DNA of 64,000 nucleotides from Gyromitra esculenta (Eukaryota > Ascomycota > Pezizomycetes > Pezizales > Discinaceae): assembly GCA_038503075.1 (NCBI GenBank), contig JBCAML010000005.1, positions 1,674,001 through 1,738,000 on the forward strand, given 5' to 3'. This document shows, piece after piece, positions 1 through 9,200 of the stretch (within the stretch, counting starts at the first letter, position 1; every line of letters begins with the position of its first letter). Below the pieces are notes generated by a model. The model saw only the letters and a list, made by a program, of their open reading frames with translations. It had not been told where the DNA came from and did not search any database. The position numbers were made by a program, and so were the translations under genes.

Positions 1-634
1 CTCAACAGTTCATTCGAAAATAATTCCCTTTTTTGTGAGTGCCATGAGGGGTGAGGCGAGCTTGGAGAATCCTAGGATAAATCGACGGTAAAAGTTGGCG
101 AAACCTAGGAAGGCTTGGACGTCTTTAACGCTTCTTGGTGTTCCCCATTCTCGGACAGCTTTGAGCTTTTCCTGGTCCATTTTGATGACATCGGGGGTGA
201 GGATAAGACCCAAATACTTTGTAGTTTGTACCTCGAATTCGCATTTTTCCGGCTTCAACAGGATGTCATTGTCCTTGAGTATTTGGAGAACCTTTCGGAC
301 GTGGATCTGATGTTCGGCAAAGGTATCGCTGTAAATAAGGATATCATCCAGGTAGGCAGTACAGAAGATGTCCAGATATTCAGTGAGGCAGTTGTTCACG
401 AAGCGTTGGAACGTTTCGGGGGCGTTGATTAGGCCGAACGGCATGACCAGATACTCATATAAACCGTATCGGGTGTGGAAGGCTGTCTTCCATTCATCTC
501 CCTCGGCAATGCGTACTTGGTGGTAACCGTCATGGAGGTCCAGCTTCGTATACCATTGCGCTTTCGCTAACCGATCGAGTGTTTCTCGGATGAGAGGAGA
601 GGTATAACGGTCTTTGACTGTAATAGCGTTTAGG
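1..634 (-). pseudogene. Element A pol fragment: reverse transcriptase palm
   Basis: Reads leftwards from a stretch matching the family motif NAITVKDRYTSPLIRETLDR through the RT palm to the window edge. The catalytic YLDD box lies at about 343-354 and is intact. The protein is very close to element B (for example MPFGLxNAPxTFQRFVN). The frame is open in the visible part but is separated from the upstream RT fingers by the LTR at 635-1582. About 41 conserved codons expected between LEN (right of the LTR) and LNA (left of it) are missing. RNase H and integrase would lie outside the window. Confidence 0.88.
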
Positions 635-1582
635 TGTAAGACCGGTACTTCTTACCGCACAGGAAATCTCCAAGAAGCTTTAGATAACAATCTAGACGCT
701 ATAACCTGCCCGGTTGCTATCCGCAACACAATACACAGGCGCAAGTCCTAACTGCTTCTTATGAACCGCTAATAGATAACCGTAGGGTTCAAAGTAGGGA
801 TCAAGCAAAGTTCCGTGAAGAACTTCCAATAGTAAGGTTTTAATAGCTAACGCTGAAGGGCCAAGGCCTTGCTAAGCGAGATAAAAGTAATTCACAAGTA
901 AAGGAGTAAATTGCACGGAAGTAATTTTGCTAGAAACAATATAATATTGATAAGGCTCGTTCTTCGTCGCTAATGATCCGACTCAGAGTTTACATCCACT
1001 GCGAGAGTATTTATAATGCCTCCTCTCTACTATGTTTGGGTATAGTGTGGTGTAGAGGCGCTAACTACTATGACAACATGAAACCACTTCGCCTTATCTC
1101 CATACCCGATACCCCATTGAGTTCCCTGGCCCCGATCTGCGATTCTCTGAGCAGTATGCATGTCGGTAACACGGGAGTTACATATTCGTCTTCATTGCGT
1201 TCTTCTCTTCGAGACGATCATTTCGCCTATCCGAATTGTCGCGTAGCATTGCGTTCCCTTATCTTTGTCAGTCTGTAACTCCGCCAGTTTTGGTCCGATT
1301 CGCAATCCGTTTGAACCACAGCGAAGCCAGACACTTCCCCTACATACCCTCCGGGTCCCATTCCGCCGGACGGTTTTGCTTGACGGCCTAGGGGTTACTT
1401 TTGCCCTCCGGGACAGGTCTTTTCTGGTGCTGTCCCCCCTTCTCCAAATACTATACCTACTGAAAGGATTGGAGGCAGGGTAACAGGCTCCAGTCCCGAT
1501 CCGGAAGGTGCTAAAGTAGGGTAACTCCAAAGATAGGGTAACTCCAGGGCCAGGAACTCCTTCAAAAGGTACAGGTATAACA
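635..1582 (-). mobile_element. Solo LTR X' (TGT...ACA type) inside element A RT
   Basis: On the minus strand it starts TGTTATACC and ends GGTCTTACA, the same termini as the 728-bp LTR at 16575-17302. The last 344 bp (635-978) are nearly identical to 16959-17302, but the remaining 604 bp are unrelated to that copy. A TATA-like TATAAATA lies just upstream of the shared part on the minus strand (around 1010-1017). The flanks (GAAAA and CCTAA on the minus strand) do not form a target duplication, and conserved RT codons are missing at the site. The family is unlike the gypsy LTRs around it. Its internal region is not in the window. Confidence 0.75.
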
Positions 1583-2438
1583 TTTTCTAAGACAATGAGT
1601 TCTTCACAGGACATTCCGTACAGTGGTCCAAATGGCTCGTCTTTTCCTTCTTGGAGTTGAATTCAATGGTTGTAAGATCGGCAAGATGGTAGGCCTTGGG
1701 CTTTACTTTTGTCAAACATGTCCAGAAAATCGTGGTATTCAATAGGAATACATGATTTCCATTTCTCCTTGGTGGTTTTGTCTTCTAAGATTTTATTAAT
1801 CTCTTAGAGCGACATAGCATATGCTTGGGAGGTTCGTTTTCTGGTGAGAGTTCTAAAACTAGCGGTACCAATAAATGACATGTTTAACCTAGGGGGAGCA
1901 GGGATCAAAGGTGTGGACACCACAGGGGAGTGAGGGGCGCAGTGGGTGGTGCAGAGTTTAGAGTTAAACTCAATGCGTTTATCGGCGAAATGGAGTTGTA
2001 CATCGTGATGATTCATCCATGGGATTCCGAGAACGAGGGGGTAGTGTCCTAGCTGGGTAACAAAGCAAGGGAGGTGTTCCTGGTGTTGTTGAATAGACAG
2101 GTTGAGATTAGCAATATGGGTAATATCTCCAGAGGCTACGGGATGGCTGTCAATAACCTCGAGTTGTCTTGATGTTTTTAGGGGAGAAAGAGGTAGAAAA
2201 TGGTGACTCGCAAATTCTCTGTCAATGAAAGTGAATCCTGAGGCGCCAGTGTCCAATAGTGCGTGGGTTTTGATAATTTTATTGTTATGGGAAATGTTAC
2301 AAGAAATAACAAAATGTTCCCCATCCAATCCATCCTCCACGTACATATCCAACACTGAAAACCCCTAAATGGAAAACGCAGACAAAGGTAAAGAAAACGG
2401 AACCGAAGCAGGGTCACTGATCAACTTCGGCGAAATTA
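1583..2438 (-). pseudogene. Element A pol fragment: aspartic protease and start of RT
   Basis: Continues from the frameshift site at 2439-2445. It contains a retropepsin-like segment with the catalytic triplet motif LLDTGASGFTFID (about 2220-2260 on the minus strand), a linker, and the RT lead-in (EGKDEPFGPLYGMS, about 1605-1650). A TAA at 1804-1806 replaces the Tyr of the sister motif MSLYEIN. The reading frame then continues recognisably to the LTR boundary. Clearly homologous to residues downstream of gag in elements B and C. Non-functional. Confidence 0.85.
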
Positions 2439-2445
2439 GTTTAAA
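2403..2445 (-). promoter_or_regulatory. -1 ribosomal frameshift site of element A (relic)
   Basis: Minus strand: slippery heptamer TTTAAAC (2445-2439), a TAA gag stop, then after 8 nt a CCGAAG/CTTCGG stem (arms at 2430-2425 and 2408-2403). Pol resumes in the -1 frame. The stem sequence differs from those of elements B and C while still pairing. Confidence 0.75.
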
Positions 2446-2961
2446 GCCTCCTCGGAGGCGCTGGACGATTCGAGAGTGAAAAACTGAGGAGGAAGAGGTG
2501 GTGGTGGTAGAGAAGAGGCGGGAGGCGTACGATTGGTAGGAGGAGCGGTGAGAGCTCCTCTCATCGTGGGTTTCTTTGGGGCCGATGGGCAATTGGCGTA
2601 GGAATGGTCAGGGGTGGCGCAGAACATACACTTGCCAGTGGAGCAGCGCCATTGTTTCTCTTCTTTGGACAGCTTTCTTCTGCCATTGACCATTGTGTAT
2701 CGTTAGTCTTGAGGAGGGCGAGAGGAATTGCTAGTGCGGCTGAATGAGAGGTCCATGGGAGCGAGACCTCCTGGTACAAATGATGAGGCGGGGACAAAAG
2801 GGGTCATTGCATTGGTTGGGGCACTGAACTGTCCCATGCTTTCGCGAGTATTTCCCCGTCTCTCTGCTTTGCGGGCTCAGATGCGGTTGTCCATTCGGGT
2901 GAGAATTAGGACCATGTCACTGAGGGTAGTGGGGGTGGCGGCGGCGAAAACCATAGCTTCC
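2436..2961 (-). pseudogene. Element A gag, C-terminal half with zinc knuckle
   Basis: Resumes exactly after the solo LTR with LKEAMVF, matching the sister Gag proteins, and ends at the TAA at 2436-2438. It contains a CX2CX4HX4C zinc knuckle (CMFCATPDHSYANC), typical of nucleocapsid RNA-binding domains, followed by a Pro-rich tail. In-frame stops at 2877-2879 (TGA for CGA/CGT) and 2703-2705 (TAA for CAA) break it. Both fit C-to-T mutation of the coding strand. Confidence 0.85.
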
Positions 2962-2966
2962 TTTAG

Positions 2967-3375
2967 TCTCACGGTTCGGTTCCTCGTTAAGCCCTTCAGT
3001 ATCCCTCAAGGTGAGCAGTGCTACTTAGGTGAGGACCAACACGTTCGAGAAGTGCAGGGTTTCTACAGGTTCTACAATGGGTATACTTCAAGGCGAAGTA
3101 TCGGCGATGTTTTATAGCGACAGCGAGGGTTCTGAGGTAGAACCGAGATAGTATTAAAACAATACAGGTAGAAGTGAAATGAGAATGTTGCTTAAGGAAA
3201 GAAAGAAAAGAGAAACAAGAACGACCCAAATCCTTCACTTAAATACCCCGCTTTCCCGTAACACCAACAACAACCCGACAACAACCGAAATACAAAGACA
3301 TTATCCCCAATAGCCGAAATCCATCCAATCCATTCAACATGATCCTAACCGACCTCCTTGCTTCAATCCAAGAAA
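2967..3375 (-). mobile_element. Solo gypsy LTR (S1) inside element A gag
   Basis: 409 bp, minus strand, ending in the family terminus CCGTGAGA (TCTCACGG on the plus strand at 2967). It is flanked by a perfect 5-bp target duplication, tttag at 2962-2966 and 3376-3380, and gag reads straight across once it is removed. It contains the family landmarks: TTAAATACCCC promoter region, a diverged AAGCAACAT leader motif, and the three LTR hairpins. Confidence 0.93.
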
Positions 3376-3380
3376 TTTAG

Positions 3381-4181
3381 CTCTTCCGACATACCATGTT
3401 CGAGGGCATCCATTTTTGAATTTTCATCAAAATTGAGTTGTCCCATGATACGTTGAAAGTCGGCCAAGTAAGCGGAGAAGTCTCGTTTGCCTTGACGGAG
3501 CTGATGTAACTCTCGTCGGGCGGTGCTGGTGGGGTCAGGGTCTCCGAAGGCTGTTTCTAATGCGGTGATGAGGGCGGCGGCGCTGGTCCAGGTGGTGAGG
3601 CCAGAGGGGAGTACGCTGTGACGAACTTGTTCTAGGGCTGCTCCTTCTAGGCGGTAAATGGCATAGAGGATCATGACATTTTCGTCTGCGAATCCATCTC
3701 TGTTGACGGCCAGTTTGGAACGAAGTTGAAGAACGAAGCCGGGGAGTTTGGCTCGGGACCCATCAAACTTCTCTGGATCAGGCATGCGTTCGGAGTAAGA
3801 GGTGCGGGTTGGTGGTAGGGTGGCGGTGAGGTTTGGTGGGGCTGGGGGGGCCTGGTTGGCGGTTCTAGCCTTGTTGCGTTCTCTATGTAGCCGGGCGATG
3901 AGTTCGGCTGCTTCGTTGATTTGATGTTCCAGTTGTCTGACGTGTCGTGTAGCGTTATCTCCTTGGATTTTCGCCGTAGTGAGTTTTATCTCTTGTTCCT
4001 GCGTACTTTCCTGAAGGACGTCTACTTGATCCTTGAGGGCCTGGTTGAGGTCCCGGAGTTGATTGTATAACTCGACAGGATCATCTCTGTAGGCTTGGGC
4101 GAATGCTTCTTTTGTAGGGAAGCGTTGTGCGGTGACAGCGGCTCCTTCAGATGAGGAGGCAGCCGGGATGGAGGAACTCAT
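3381..4181 (-). pseudogene. Element A gag, N-terminal half
   Basis: ATG at 4181. The fragment (MSSSIPAASSSEG..., about 267 codons to the insertion point) matches Gag of B. It has an N-terminal coiled-coil-like segment (residues about 35-105), the conserved PDPEKFDGSRAKLPGF motif, and the capsid-like retrotransposon gag domain ending RIMGQLNFDENSKMDALEHG. The reading frame is interrupted after SEEL by solo LTR S1. Gag would form the capsid shell around the element RNA. Confidence 0.88.
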
Positions 4182-4366
4182 GATCTCGGTTTGTCACACG
4201 GAAGGGAGTTGGTGCGTAGGTAGTGTTGGTCGAGCCACTCAGGGGTGACTTCAGTGATGGTTTGAGGTCTTTGGGGTGTTAAGCAGGGGAAAATTTGCAG
4301 GATGGATTGGCGAATCCACCTAACAGGTTCCATAAATGTGCGTCGAAGTAGGAGGTGTAGAGGAGG

Positions 4367-4375
4367 AAGCAACAT
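4367..4375 (-). other. Self-priming primer-binding site of element A
   Basis: On the minus strand ATGTTGCTT lies 2 nt after the LTR end. It pairs at 8 of 9 positions with AAGCACCAT in A's own LTR leader (10487-10495, minus strand). Both partners share the change that distinguishes them from the ACGTTGCTT/AAGCAACGT pair of B and C. Confidence 0.65.
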
Positions 4376-4377
4376 AA

Positions 4378-4431
4378 TCTCACGGTATGACCTTTTGGTT
4401 AAGCCCTTCAGTATCCCTGAAGGTGAGCAGA
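4378..4431 (-). repeat. 5' LTR of element A, distal piece (LTR 3' end)
   Basis: 54 bp of LTR on the minus strand starting TCTCACGG, carrying the inner terminal hairpin. It continues at 10311 after the element B insertion. The 4427-4431 gcaga is the left target duplication of B. Confidence 0.9.
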
Positions 4432-4852
4432 TTTCACGGATGGGACCGGGTAACGGGTTAGGATAAGGATGTTGGTAGTAGCAAGAGGTTATTTGGTTAC
4501 AATGGCTTTGTTGTTGGGTTACGTTTCGGTTATTGTTCGGTTGTTGTTTGTGCGACGGGAAAGTGGGGTATATAAGCGGAGGAGTTTTGTCGTTTGTGTT
4601 TTCTTTCTCTTTCTTTTTTTAAGCAACGTTCTCGTTTACCTTCTTCTGTAATTGTTACAATACTATCTCGGTTCTACCTCAGAACCCTCGCTGTCGCTGT
4701 CCACTTCGCTGCACTTATCTCGCCTGGAGATAAAAACCCACTGTAGAACTTGTAGAAACACCGCACTCTTCGAACGTGTTAGAACCTCGCTTAAGTAGCA
4801 CTGCTCACCTTCAGGGATACTGAAGGGCTTAACGAGGGACTGAACCGTGAGA
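4432..4852 (+). repeat. 5' LTR of element B
   Basis: Starts TTTCACGG and ends CCGTGAGA (imperfect inverted termini). TATATAAG at 4569-4576 is the likely promoter, and the leader motif AAGCAACGT is at 4621-4629. 421 bp, about 99.3% identical to the 3' copy by eye alignment. Confidence 0.95.
4670..4837 (+). other. Structured LTR leader: three conserved hairpins
   Basis: H1 at 4670-4686 (GGTTCT/AGAACC, loop ACCTC). H2 at 4715-4733 (TTATCTC/GAGATAA, loop GCCTG). H3 at 4785-4837, a two-part stem: outer CCTCG-c-TTAAG pairing with CTTAACGAGG, inner CCTTCAG/CTGAAGG closing a GGATA loop, with the unpaired conserved segment TAGCACTGCT between them. The same three positions pair in other LTR copies with different sequences. 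In the RNA this lies between the primer segment and the PBS, where retroelements have a U5-IR structure. Confidence 0.75.
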
Positions 4853-4854
4853 TT

Positions 4855-4863
4855 ACGTTGCTT
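4855..4863 (+). other. Self-priming primer-binding site of element B
   Basis: ACGTTGCTT begins 2 nt after the LTR and is the exact reverse complement of AAGCAACGT at 4621-4629, near the predicted RNA 5' end about 45 nt below the TATA box. No TGG start, as expected for a tRNA 3'-CCA primer, is present. This is the arrangement known from Tf1/sushi elements. Confidence 0.75.
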
Positions 4864-4917
4864 CCGACATCTACACCTTCTACCACCCAAATCCATACCC
4901 AACCCTCCAACGCCACC

Positions 4918-6210
4918 ATGGAAGGAGCCGCCGTCGCAGCGAAACGATTCCCCACCAGGGAAGCCTTCGCCCAAGCCTACAGAGAGGACCCCGCAGAACT
5001 CTATAATGAGCTCAGGGACCTAAATCAAGCCCTGGAAGACCAAATCGACGTCCTCCAGGAAAGCGAGCGAGAAAACGAGGTCAAACTCAACACAGCTCGC
5101 ATTCAGACCGATAATGCCCTCCACCACGCGGCCAAACAAGATCAACAGGTTACAGAAACCGCTAATCTAATCGCCCAACTACAGCAGGAACGAAATGAAG
5201 CCAGAGCCACCATCCAAGCACCCCCCGCTCCACCCAATCTAAGCGCCACCCCACCTCCACCAACGAATTCCCACCGCTCAGAACGAATGCCGGACCCGGA
5301 AAAGTTTGATGGATCCCGAACCAAGCTCCCCGGCTTCATCCTCCAACTACGCTCCAAGTTGACCGTTAACCGAGATCGCTTTGCAAACGAAACCACGATG
5401 ATCCTCTATACTATTAATCGATTAGAGGGAGCAGCTCTAGAGCAGGTCCGTCATACAGTCCTCCCTTCCGGCCTCACCACTTGGACTAGTGCAGAACAAC
5501 TCATTGCCGCCCTGGAAACCGCCTTCGGAGATCCAGATCCAACTGGTACCGCTCGACGGGAACTTCATCAACTCCGCCAGGGAAAACGCGATTTTTCGGC
5601 ATATCTGGCCGACTTCCAAAGAATCATGGGACAGCTCAACTTCGACGAGAACTCGAAAATGGACGCCCTAGAACACGGCATGTCTGAAGAGCTAAAAGAA
5701 GCTATGGTGTTCGCACCCATCGCCCCTGCCACCCTTCCGGAAATGATCCTCACTCTCACTCGCCTAGATAACCGGATCCGTGCTCGCAAGGCAGAGAAAC
5801 GAGGAAATACCCGTGATAACATGGGTCAATTCAATGCTCCTGCTGCCTTTACTCCCGCCTCTTCCTTCACTCCAGGAGGACTAGCCCCGATGGACCTATC
5901 TTTTGGTCGTACTAGCAATATCTCTCGCCCCCCGCAGGATCAACGGTATACAATGGTTAATGGAAGAAGGAAGCTCTCGGAGGAAGAAAAACAATGGCGT
6001 CGCTCCACTGGAAAATGCATGTTTTGCGCCGCCCATGACCATTCGTACGCCAACTGCCCCTCCGCTCCTAAAAAACCCACTATGAGAGGAGCCCTTACCG
6101 CACCGCCCGCCACTTGTACGCCTCCCGCTTCCTCGCTTCCACCGCCCCCTCTTCCACCTCAGTTCTTCGCGTTAGAATCAGCAGACTCTTCCAATGAGTC
6201 TTTAAACTAG
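4918..6210 (+). CDS. Gag of element B
   Basis: 430 aa from the ATG at 4918, which has a strong CACCATGG context; the frame is open further upstream but has no ATG. The N-terminal third is charged and coiled-coil-like, followed by a Pro-rich linker, the PDPEKFDGSRTKLPGF motif, the capsid-like gag domain (about residues 130-270) and a C-terminal zinc knuckle CMFCAAHDHSYANC (CX2CX4HX4C, nt about 6019-6060). It would assemble the virus-like particle and bind element RNA. The frame is intact. The terminal codons are TTA AAC TAG, overlapping the frameshift heptamer by which ribosomes would enter pol. Confidence 0.9.
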   Translation: MEGAAVAAKRFPTREAFAQAYREDPAELYNELRDLNQALEDQIDVLQESERENEVKLNTARIQTDNALHHAAKQDQQVTETANLIAQLQQERNEARATIQAPPAPPNLSATPPPPTNSHRSERMPDPEKFDGSRTKLPGFILQLRSKLTVNRDRFANETTMILYTINRLEGAALEQVRHTVLPSGLTTWTSAEQLIAALETAFGDPDPTGTARRELHQLRQGKRDFSAYLADFQRIMGQLNFDENSKMDALEHGMSEELKEAMVFAPIAPATLPEMILTLTRLDNRIRARKAEKRGNTRDNMGQFNAPAAFTPASSFTPGGLAPMDLSFGRTSNISRPPQDQRYTMVNGRRKLSEEEKQWRRSTGKCMFCAAHDHSYANCPSAPKKPTMRGALTAPPATCTPPASSLPPPPLPPQFFALESADSSNESLN

Positions 6211-6245
6211 TCAAACCAAGGCTGATCAGTGACCCTGCCTTGGTT
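6201..6245 (+). promoter_or_regulatory. Gag-pol -1 frameshift signal of element B
   Basis: Heptamer T TTA AAC (6201-6207) in the gag frame is followed at once by the TAG stop. After 6 nt there is a perfect 9-bp stem AACCAAGGC (6214-6222)/GCCTTGGTT (6237-6245) around a 14-nt loop. The pol frame is exactly -1 and is closed by a TGA just upstream (6195-6197), so pol can only be reached at this site. Confidence 0.85.
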
Positions 6246-9200
6246 CCCATTTCTTTACCTTTGTCGGTCTTTTCTATCTCGGGTTTTTCAGTGTCGGATA
6301 CATGCGTGGAGGAACAATTGGATGGGGAACATTTTGTTATATCATGTAACATTTCCCATAATAATAAAATTATTAAAACTCACGCACTATTGGACACTGG
6401 AGCCTCAGGATTTGCCTTCATCGATAAAGACTTTGCGAGTCACCACTCTTTACCTCTCCTACCTCTAAAAACCCCTCGGCAACTCGAAGTAATTGATGGT
6501 CGCCCAGTTTCATCAGGGGACATCACCCATATTACTAATCTTAATCTCTCCATTCAACAACACCAGGAACAAGCCCCCTACTTCGTCACTCGACTAGGAC
6601 ACTACCCCCTTGTCCTAGGAATCCCATGGATGAACTATCATGATGTTCAACTCCGCTTTGCTGAAAAACGCATTGAGTTTAATTCTAAACTCTGCACCAC
6701 CCACTGCGCCCCCCATTCCGCCACCGTGACCGCCCCCTCAATTGTCGCCCCTCCCAAGCTGAATCTATCCTTTATTAATGCCGCTAGCTTCAGAACTCTC
6801 ACTCGAAAACATTCCTCCCAAGCATACGCAATGTCACTATATGAGATAAACAAAATCATCAATGACAAGACAACCAAGGAAGAATGGAGAACGAGGATCC
6901 CTACGGAATACCACGACTTTCTGGATATGTTCGATAAAAAGAAAGCCCAAGGATTACCCCCACGCCGCTCGTATGACCACAAAATACAACTGATGGAAGG
7001 AAAAGATGCCCCTTTCGGCCCCCTTTATGGGATGTCCCGAGAAGAGCTGATGGTCTTGAAGAAGTATATTGAGGACAATCTTGAGAAGGGATTCATTCGT
7101 GCTAGTTCCTCTCCAGCTGGATCCCCCGTTCTATTCGTCAAAAAGGCAGATGGTTCCCTAAGACTCTGCGTGGATTACTGGGGCCTCAATGCAATCACTG
7201 TCAAGGACCGCTATACATCACCTCTCATCCGAGAAACACTAGATCGTTTAGCAAAAGCCCAATGGTACACCAAACTAGACCTTCGTGACGGATACCACCA
7301 AGTGCGCATTGCGGAGGGAGATGAATGGAAAACCGCCTTCCGCACCCGGTATGGTCTTTACGAGTACCAGGTTATGCCGTTCGGCCTAACTAACGCTCCC
7401 GGAACATTCCAACGCTTTGTAAACGATTGTCTCACTGAATACCTGGATATCTTCTGCACTGCTTACCTAGACGATATCCTCATCTACAGTGACACTTTCG
7501 CCGAACATCAGATCCACGTTCGCAAGGTCCTCCAAACCCTCAAGGATAACGACATTCTGCTAAAACCGGAGAAATGCGAATTCGAGGTACAAACTACTAA
7601 GTACCTCGGTCTTATCCTTACCCCCAACGGCATTAAGATGGACGAAGAGAAACTCAAAGCCGTACGAGAGTGGGGAACGCCAAAGAGCGTAAAAGATGTC
7701 CAAGCTTTCTTAGGTTTTGCTAACTTCTACCGTCGCTTCATTCTTGGATTTTCTAAGCTTGCTGCTCCCCTTACCGCCCTTACTAGAAAAGGTATCGTCT
7801 TTGAATGGTCTGTCGAAGCCGATATAGCTTTTGAAAACCTCAAACACGCCTTCACCACCACCCCCATTCTCATCCACTTCGATCCAGACAAGAAAATTAT
7901 CGTGGAAACAGATGCCTCTGACTTCGTATTCGGAGGAGTGCTATCCCAATATGATGACACCGGAGTCTTACACCCAGTCGCTTTTTTCTCAAAAAAACAT
8001 TCACCTGCTGAATGCAATTACGAGATATATGACAAGGAGTTACTAGCCATCATCAGAGTATTTGAAGAGTGGCGTCCGGAACTCGAAGGTTCCAAACACC
8101 CCATCGACGTAATCAGCGACCATAAAAACCTTGAGTATTTTATGAGCACAAAACAACTGAACCGACGACAAGCACGATGGGCCGAATATCTTTCCCGCTT
8201 CGACTTCGTAATTACCTACCGCCCAGGTAGCCAAGGAGGGAAGCCGGACGCATTGACCAGAAGATCAGGAGATCTTCCCAAGGAAGGGGATGAAAGATTG
8301 GCACACCAAAGCCAAGTGGTATTAAAGAAGGAAAATGTGGATCCTAAGCTTAGTGTGTTATCGGCTTCTTTGTCAAATGAAGCCGCTGAACTGGACGCCC
8401 CCCTAGAAAAACTCTTTCTAGAAGAATATATTGCTGATCAATTTCCGGAAAGAATTCTTTTAGCACTAAGGAATAAGGACCAATGATCAAAAGAGATCAC
8501 CTTAAGCGAATGCAAGGAAGAAAATGGAAGACTTCGATATCGGAACGCTATCTATGTCCCTAATTTTGATCCTCTTCGCTTGGAACTCATCCGAAGACAC
8601 CATGACAGCCCCGCAGCGGGCCATCCAGGACGGGATAAAACCTTCGAACTCCTTGCTAGGAATTTCTACTGGCCCAAAATGAGAGAATCCATCAAACAAT
8701 ATGTGCGTAATTGCCATATCTGTCAGAAAGCAAAGCCAGTCAACCAGCAGACTCAAGGAGTTCTTCGCCCGTTACCCATTCCAAACCGCCCTTGGCAAGA
8801 AATCTCGATGGACTTCGTTACAGGCCTCCCGGAATCAAATGGCTATGATGCCATTATGGTGATAGTAGACCGCTTATCGAAAATGCGACACCTCATTCCA
8901 TCTAATACTACGATTAATTCACGAGATGTTGCAGATCTTTACCTTCAGCATGTTTGGAAACTTCATGGCTTACCGACATATGTCACATCCGATCGAGGAA
9001 CCCAATTCACCGCTCACTTCTGGAAGGAACTCTGTCAACGCTTAGGTATCCAAGCTAGGATGTCAACGGCCTTCCACCCCGAAACCGATGGGCAAACAGA
9101 ACGGCTGAACGCCGTTATGGAGCAATATTTACGCTCCTACGTGAATTACCAACAAGGAGACTGGAGCAGTTGGTTACCGATGGCTGAGTTCTCGGCTAAT

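Noticed and set aside
1192..1614. 140-codon minus-strand ORF
   Set aside because: Runs from the LTR X' U3 into the RT remnant; a chimera of unrelated sequence, not a gene.
4469..4651. ORF inside LTR copies (also at 9927-10109)
   Set aside because: Repeats with each LTR, spans the promoter and leader, and is not conserved in the other LTR subtypes.
4785..4837. Possible hammerhead or other self-cleaving ribozyme in the LTR hairpins (LTR hammerheads are known in retrozymes)
   Set aside because: No CUGAUGA and GAAA core segments around the stems; the conserved unpaired bases do not match a ribozyme core I know.
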